From positions 975,702 to 1,039,701 of the forward strand of contig NZ_CP028940.1 in NCBI RefSeq assembly GCF_013307205.1: a DNA stretch of 64,000 nucleotides, in the 5' to 3' direction. Under the pieces are notes generated by a model that saw only the letters and a program-made list of their open reading frames with translations, did no database searches and was not told the origin of the DNA. Positions 62,425 through 64,000 of this stretch are shown in pieces. The translations under genes and the position numbers were made by a program. The DNA comes from Polynucleobacter arcticus. GTDB taxonomy: Bacteria > Pseudomonadota > Gammaproteobacteria > Burkholderiales > Burkholderiaceae. Positions within the stretch are counted from its first letter, which is position 1. The number at the start of each line of letters is the position of its first letter.

Positions 62425-62844
62425 ATGGTTGATGCACAGCAAAACGTAAAAAAAGATAGACCGGTTTACCGAAACATTGGTCTTGCCCAATTAATCAAGT
62501 ACCGCCTTCCTTGGGCTGGAAAAGTATCCATTCTTCACCGGATTAGTGGAGCGACGTTGTTTTTGATGCTGCCGTTCTTACTGTATCTCTTCGATCAAAG
62601 CTTGGCCTCGGAGATAAGCTATCAAAAGTTTCAAGCAATTACTGGCAACGTGCTGGTAAAAATCGTACTTCTGGGATTGATCTGGTCTTTCTTGCACCAT
62701 TTCTGTGCTGGTATTCGCTATTTGTTGTTGGACTTAGACATTGGTGTTGAGAAGCTGGATGCCAACCGTTCAGCAATTTTTGTATTTTTCTTGGGCTTGG
62801 CTTTGACTGCGCTCGTTGGCCTCAAACTATTCGGCTTGTACTAA
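62425..62844 (+). CDS. sdhC: Succinate dehydrogenase cytochrome b556 subunit SdhC
   Basis: This membrane subunit of complex II has 139 residues and three helices. The heme/quinone site shows HRISGATLFL at the first helix and the heme ligand His in FLHHFCAGIRYLLLD at the second. I use ATG 62425 rather than TTG 62413, because it begins the family N-terminus and a GAG lies at a normal distance. It is the first of the sdh genes, 141 bases after gntR, in a stretch with no terminator, so gntR and sdh may be joined. sdhD follows after 24 bases. Confidence 0.92.
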   Translation: MVDAQQNVKKDRPVYRNIGLAQLIKYRLPWAGKVSILHRISGATLFLMLPFLLYLFDQSLASEISYQKFQAITGNVLVKIVLLGLIWSFLHHFCAGIRYLLLDLDIGVEKLDANRSAIFVFFLGLALTALVGLKLFGLY

Positions 62845-62868
62845 GCGTCTCACTAATAAGGAAATCGA

Positions 62869-63234
62869 ATGCCTATTTATCAAATCGGACCAAAGCGTTT
62901 AGTAGTTGGCGCTCATTACGGCCTTAAAGAGTGGATTATTCAACGTGCAACCGCCATTGTGATGGTAGTTTTCACCATTGTTTTACTGGTTGACTATTGC
63001 ATTGCAGGTAGTGCCACTTACGAAGGTTGGGCTTCATTGTTCAGCAATCAGCTGATGAAGCTTTTGACGCTATTGTTCTTCATCAGCTTGACCTATCACG
63101 CTTGGATTGGTATCCGTGATATCTGGATGGATTACATCAAGCCCGTCAGCATTCGTTTAACACTCCAAGTGTTAACTGTTTTATATCTCGTAGCCTGTGC
63201 GGCCTATGCCGTACAAATTCTGTGGAAAGTGTAA
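62869..63234 (+). CDS. sdhD: Succinate dehydrogenase membrane anchor subunit SdhD
   Basis: The 121-residue second membrane subunit has three helices and the heme ligand His in [19 protein letters not shown], with the conserved Asp that completes the quinone site. AAGGAAAT is present before the ATG. It follows sdhC by 24 bases and is followed four bases later by sdhA. Together with SdhC it anchors the flavoprotein and iron-sulphur subunits to the inner membrane and passes electrons to ubiquinone. Confidence 0.93.
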   Translation: MPIYQIGPKRLVVGAHYGLKEWIIQRATAIVMVVFTIVLLVDYCIAGSATYEGWASLFSNQLMKLLTLLFFISLTYHAWIGIRDIWMDYIKPVSIRLTLQVLTVLYLVACAAYAVQILWKV

Positions 63235-63238
63235 GTCA

Positions 63239-64000
63239 ATGACTGCGATTAAAAAAGTATTGCCACGCCGCCGTTTCGACGCGGTAATTATTGGTGCAGG
63301 TGGTTCAGGTATGCGTGCTTCTTTGCAACTAGCAGAAGCTGGCCTGAACGTTGCGGTTTTAACTAAGGTTTTCCCAACTCGCTCCCATACTGTTGCGGCA
63401 CAGGGCGGTATTGGTGCTTCACTGGGAAACATGAGTGAAGATAATTGGCACTATCACTTTTACGACACCATCAAAGGTTCGGACTGGTTAGGCGATCAAG
63501 ATGTTATCGAGTTTATGTGTCGTGAAGCGCCAAAAGTAGTTTATGAGCTCGAGCACTATGGCATGCCTTTTGACCGTAATCCAGACGGCACAATTTATCA
63601 GCGCCCATTTGGTGGACACACTGCCAACTATGGCGAGAAGCCTGTTCAACGTGCTTGCGCTGCAGCCGATCGTACTGGTCATGCAATGTTGCACACCCTA
63701 TATCAACGCAACGTACGCGCAAAAACCAACTTCTTTGTCGAGTGGCTTGCCTTAGATTTAATTCGTGATGATGCTGGCGATGTTGTCGGCGTTACTGCCC
63801 TCGAAATGGAAACCGGCGAGGTCTACATTCTTGAAACTAAAGTAGTCATGATGGCTACTGGTGGTGCAGGCCGTATTTGGGATGCGTCAACGAACGCATT
63901 CATTAATACCGGTGATGGCATGGGTCTGGCAGCACGTGCTGGCATTCCATTGGAAGACATGGAGTTTTGGCAATTCCACCCAACGGGCGTAGCTGGTGCG
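63239..64000 (+). CDS. sdhA: Succinate dehydrogenase flavoprotein subunit SdhA (N-terminal part)
   Basis: The first 254 codons are present; the window edge cuts the gene. The N-terminal FAD site is [21 protein letters not shown], followed by [18 protein letters not shown] (the conserved His that binds FAD covalently), the [41 protein letters not shown] region, and [14 protein letters not shown] of the active site. It is the catalytic subunit that oxidises succinate to fumarate. The start lies four bases after sdhD stop. sdhB and gltA are expected beyond the edge. Confidence 0.97.
   Translation, partial: MTAIKKVLPRRRFDAVIIGAGGSGMRASLQLAEAGLNVAVLTKVFPTRSHTVAAQGGIGASLGNMSEDNWHYHFYDTIKGSDWLGDQDVIEFMCREAPKVVYELEHYGMPFDRNPDGTIYQRPFGGHTANYGEKPVQRACAAADRTGHAMLHTLYQRNVRAKTNFFVEWLALDLIRDDAGDVVGVTALEMETGEVYILETKVVMMATGGAGRIWDASTNAFINTGDGMGLAARAGIPLEDMEFWQFHPTGVAGA

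Noticed and set aside
1..64000. Insertion sequences, transposases or prophage genes
   Set aside because: No transposase, integrase or phage-structural product was recognised in any frame, and no long terminal inverted repeats were noticed.

Overview
The window is a mid-GC (roughly 45 %) Gram-negative bacterial chromosome segment. Gene content and order point to a Polynucleobacter-like member of the Burkholderiaceae (Betaproteobacteria). Supporting signs are the mdh / gntR / sdhCDA block, an aceE-aceF-lpdA operon whose E3 carries its own lipoyl domain next to a FixL/FixJ-like sensor pair, a DUF2863 gene, the aat-bpt pair, and a PabB-PabC fusion. This assignment is inference from content; no rRNA or intact tRNA was seen. 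Both ends cut genes: a glutathione reductase-like gene on the left and sdhA on the right.

Layout. 0-9 kb holds thiol-redox and import genes: gor end, a YghU-type GST, a thioredoxin-like protein, the sulfate ABC operon sbp-cysT-cysW-cysA, dsbB, an orphan triheme cytochrome c and a 1-Cys peroxiredoxin. 9-18 kb holds a LolD/FtsX-type ABC exporter with an AttH-like exported protein, a CIA30-domain protein, a three-gene operon (exported methyltransferase, type III polyketide synthase, isoprenylcysteine-type methyltransferase), and a thioesterase. 18-25 kb is the most accessory-looking part. It has a class II aldolase behind a terminator-like hairpin, DUF2237, a frameshifted gene remnant, a tight five-gene metal cassette (Cys-rich exported protein, CusF-like, beta-barrel-like, HMA domain, MerT-like), a bacterial alternative oxidase, and acetaldehyde dehydrogenase with DUF779. 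25-35 kb holds DUF883, a photolyase/cryptochrome, an osmolyte-type binding protein-permease fusion without its ATPase, HNH, haloacid dehalogenase, DM13 + MsrP, a GST, oligopeptidase A and folD.

35-45 kb is the pyruvate dehydrogenase region: a two-component system divergent from aceE-aceF-lpdA. 45-48 kb holds an EamA transporter, pbpG and an IclR regulator. 48-58 kb is a long minus-strand run of housekeeping genes, many coupled or closely spaced: GST, hydroxyacyl-CoA dehydrogenase, DUF3429, rarA, a kappa-type isomerase, cyclophilin, pabBC, NUDIX, aat, bpt, pyrD. 58-64 kb holds yaaA, DUF2863, a small periplasmic protein, and mdh divergent from gntR-sdhCDA.

The clearest regulatory structure is between mdh and gntR. 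Two consensus-like divergent promoters flank an 18-bp near-palindrome that overlaps one -10 box, which would let the GntR protein control itself and the adjacent TCA-cycle genes. The most promising less-described units are the metal cassette followed by the copper-independent alternative oxidase, the polyketide operon with a secreted methyltransferase, and the hairpin directly in front of the class II aldolase start codon.
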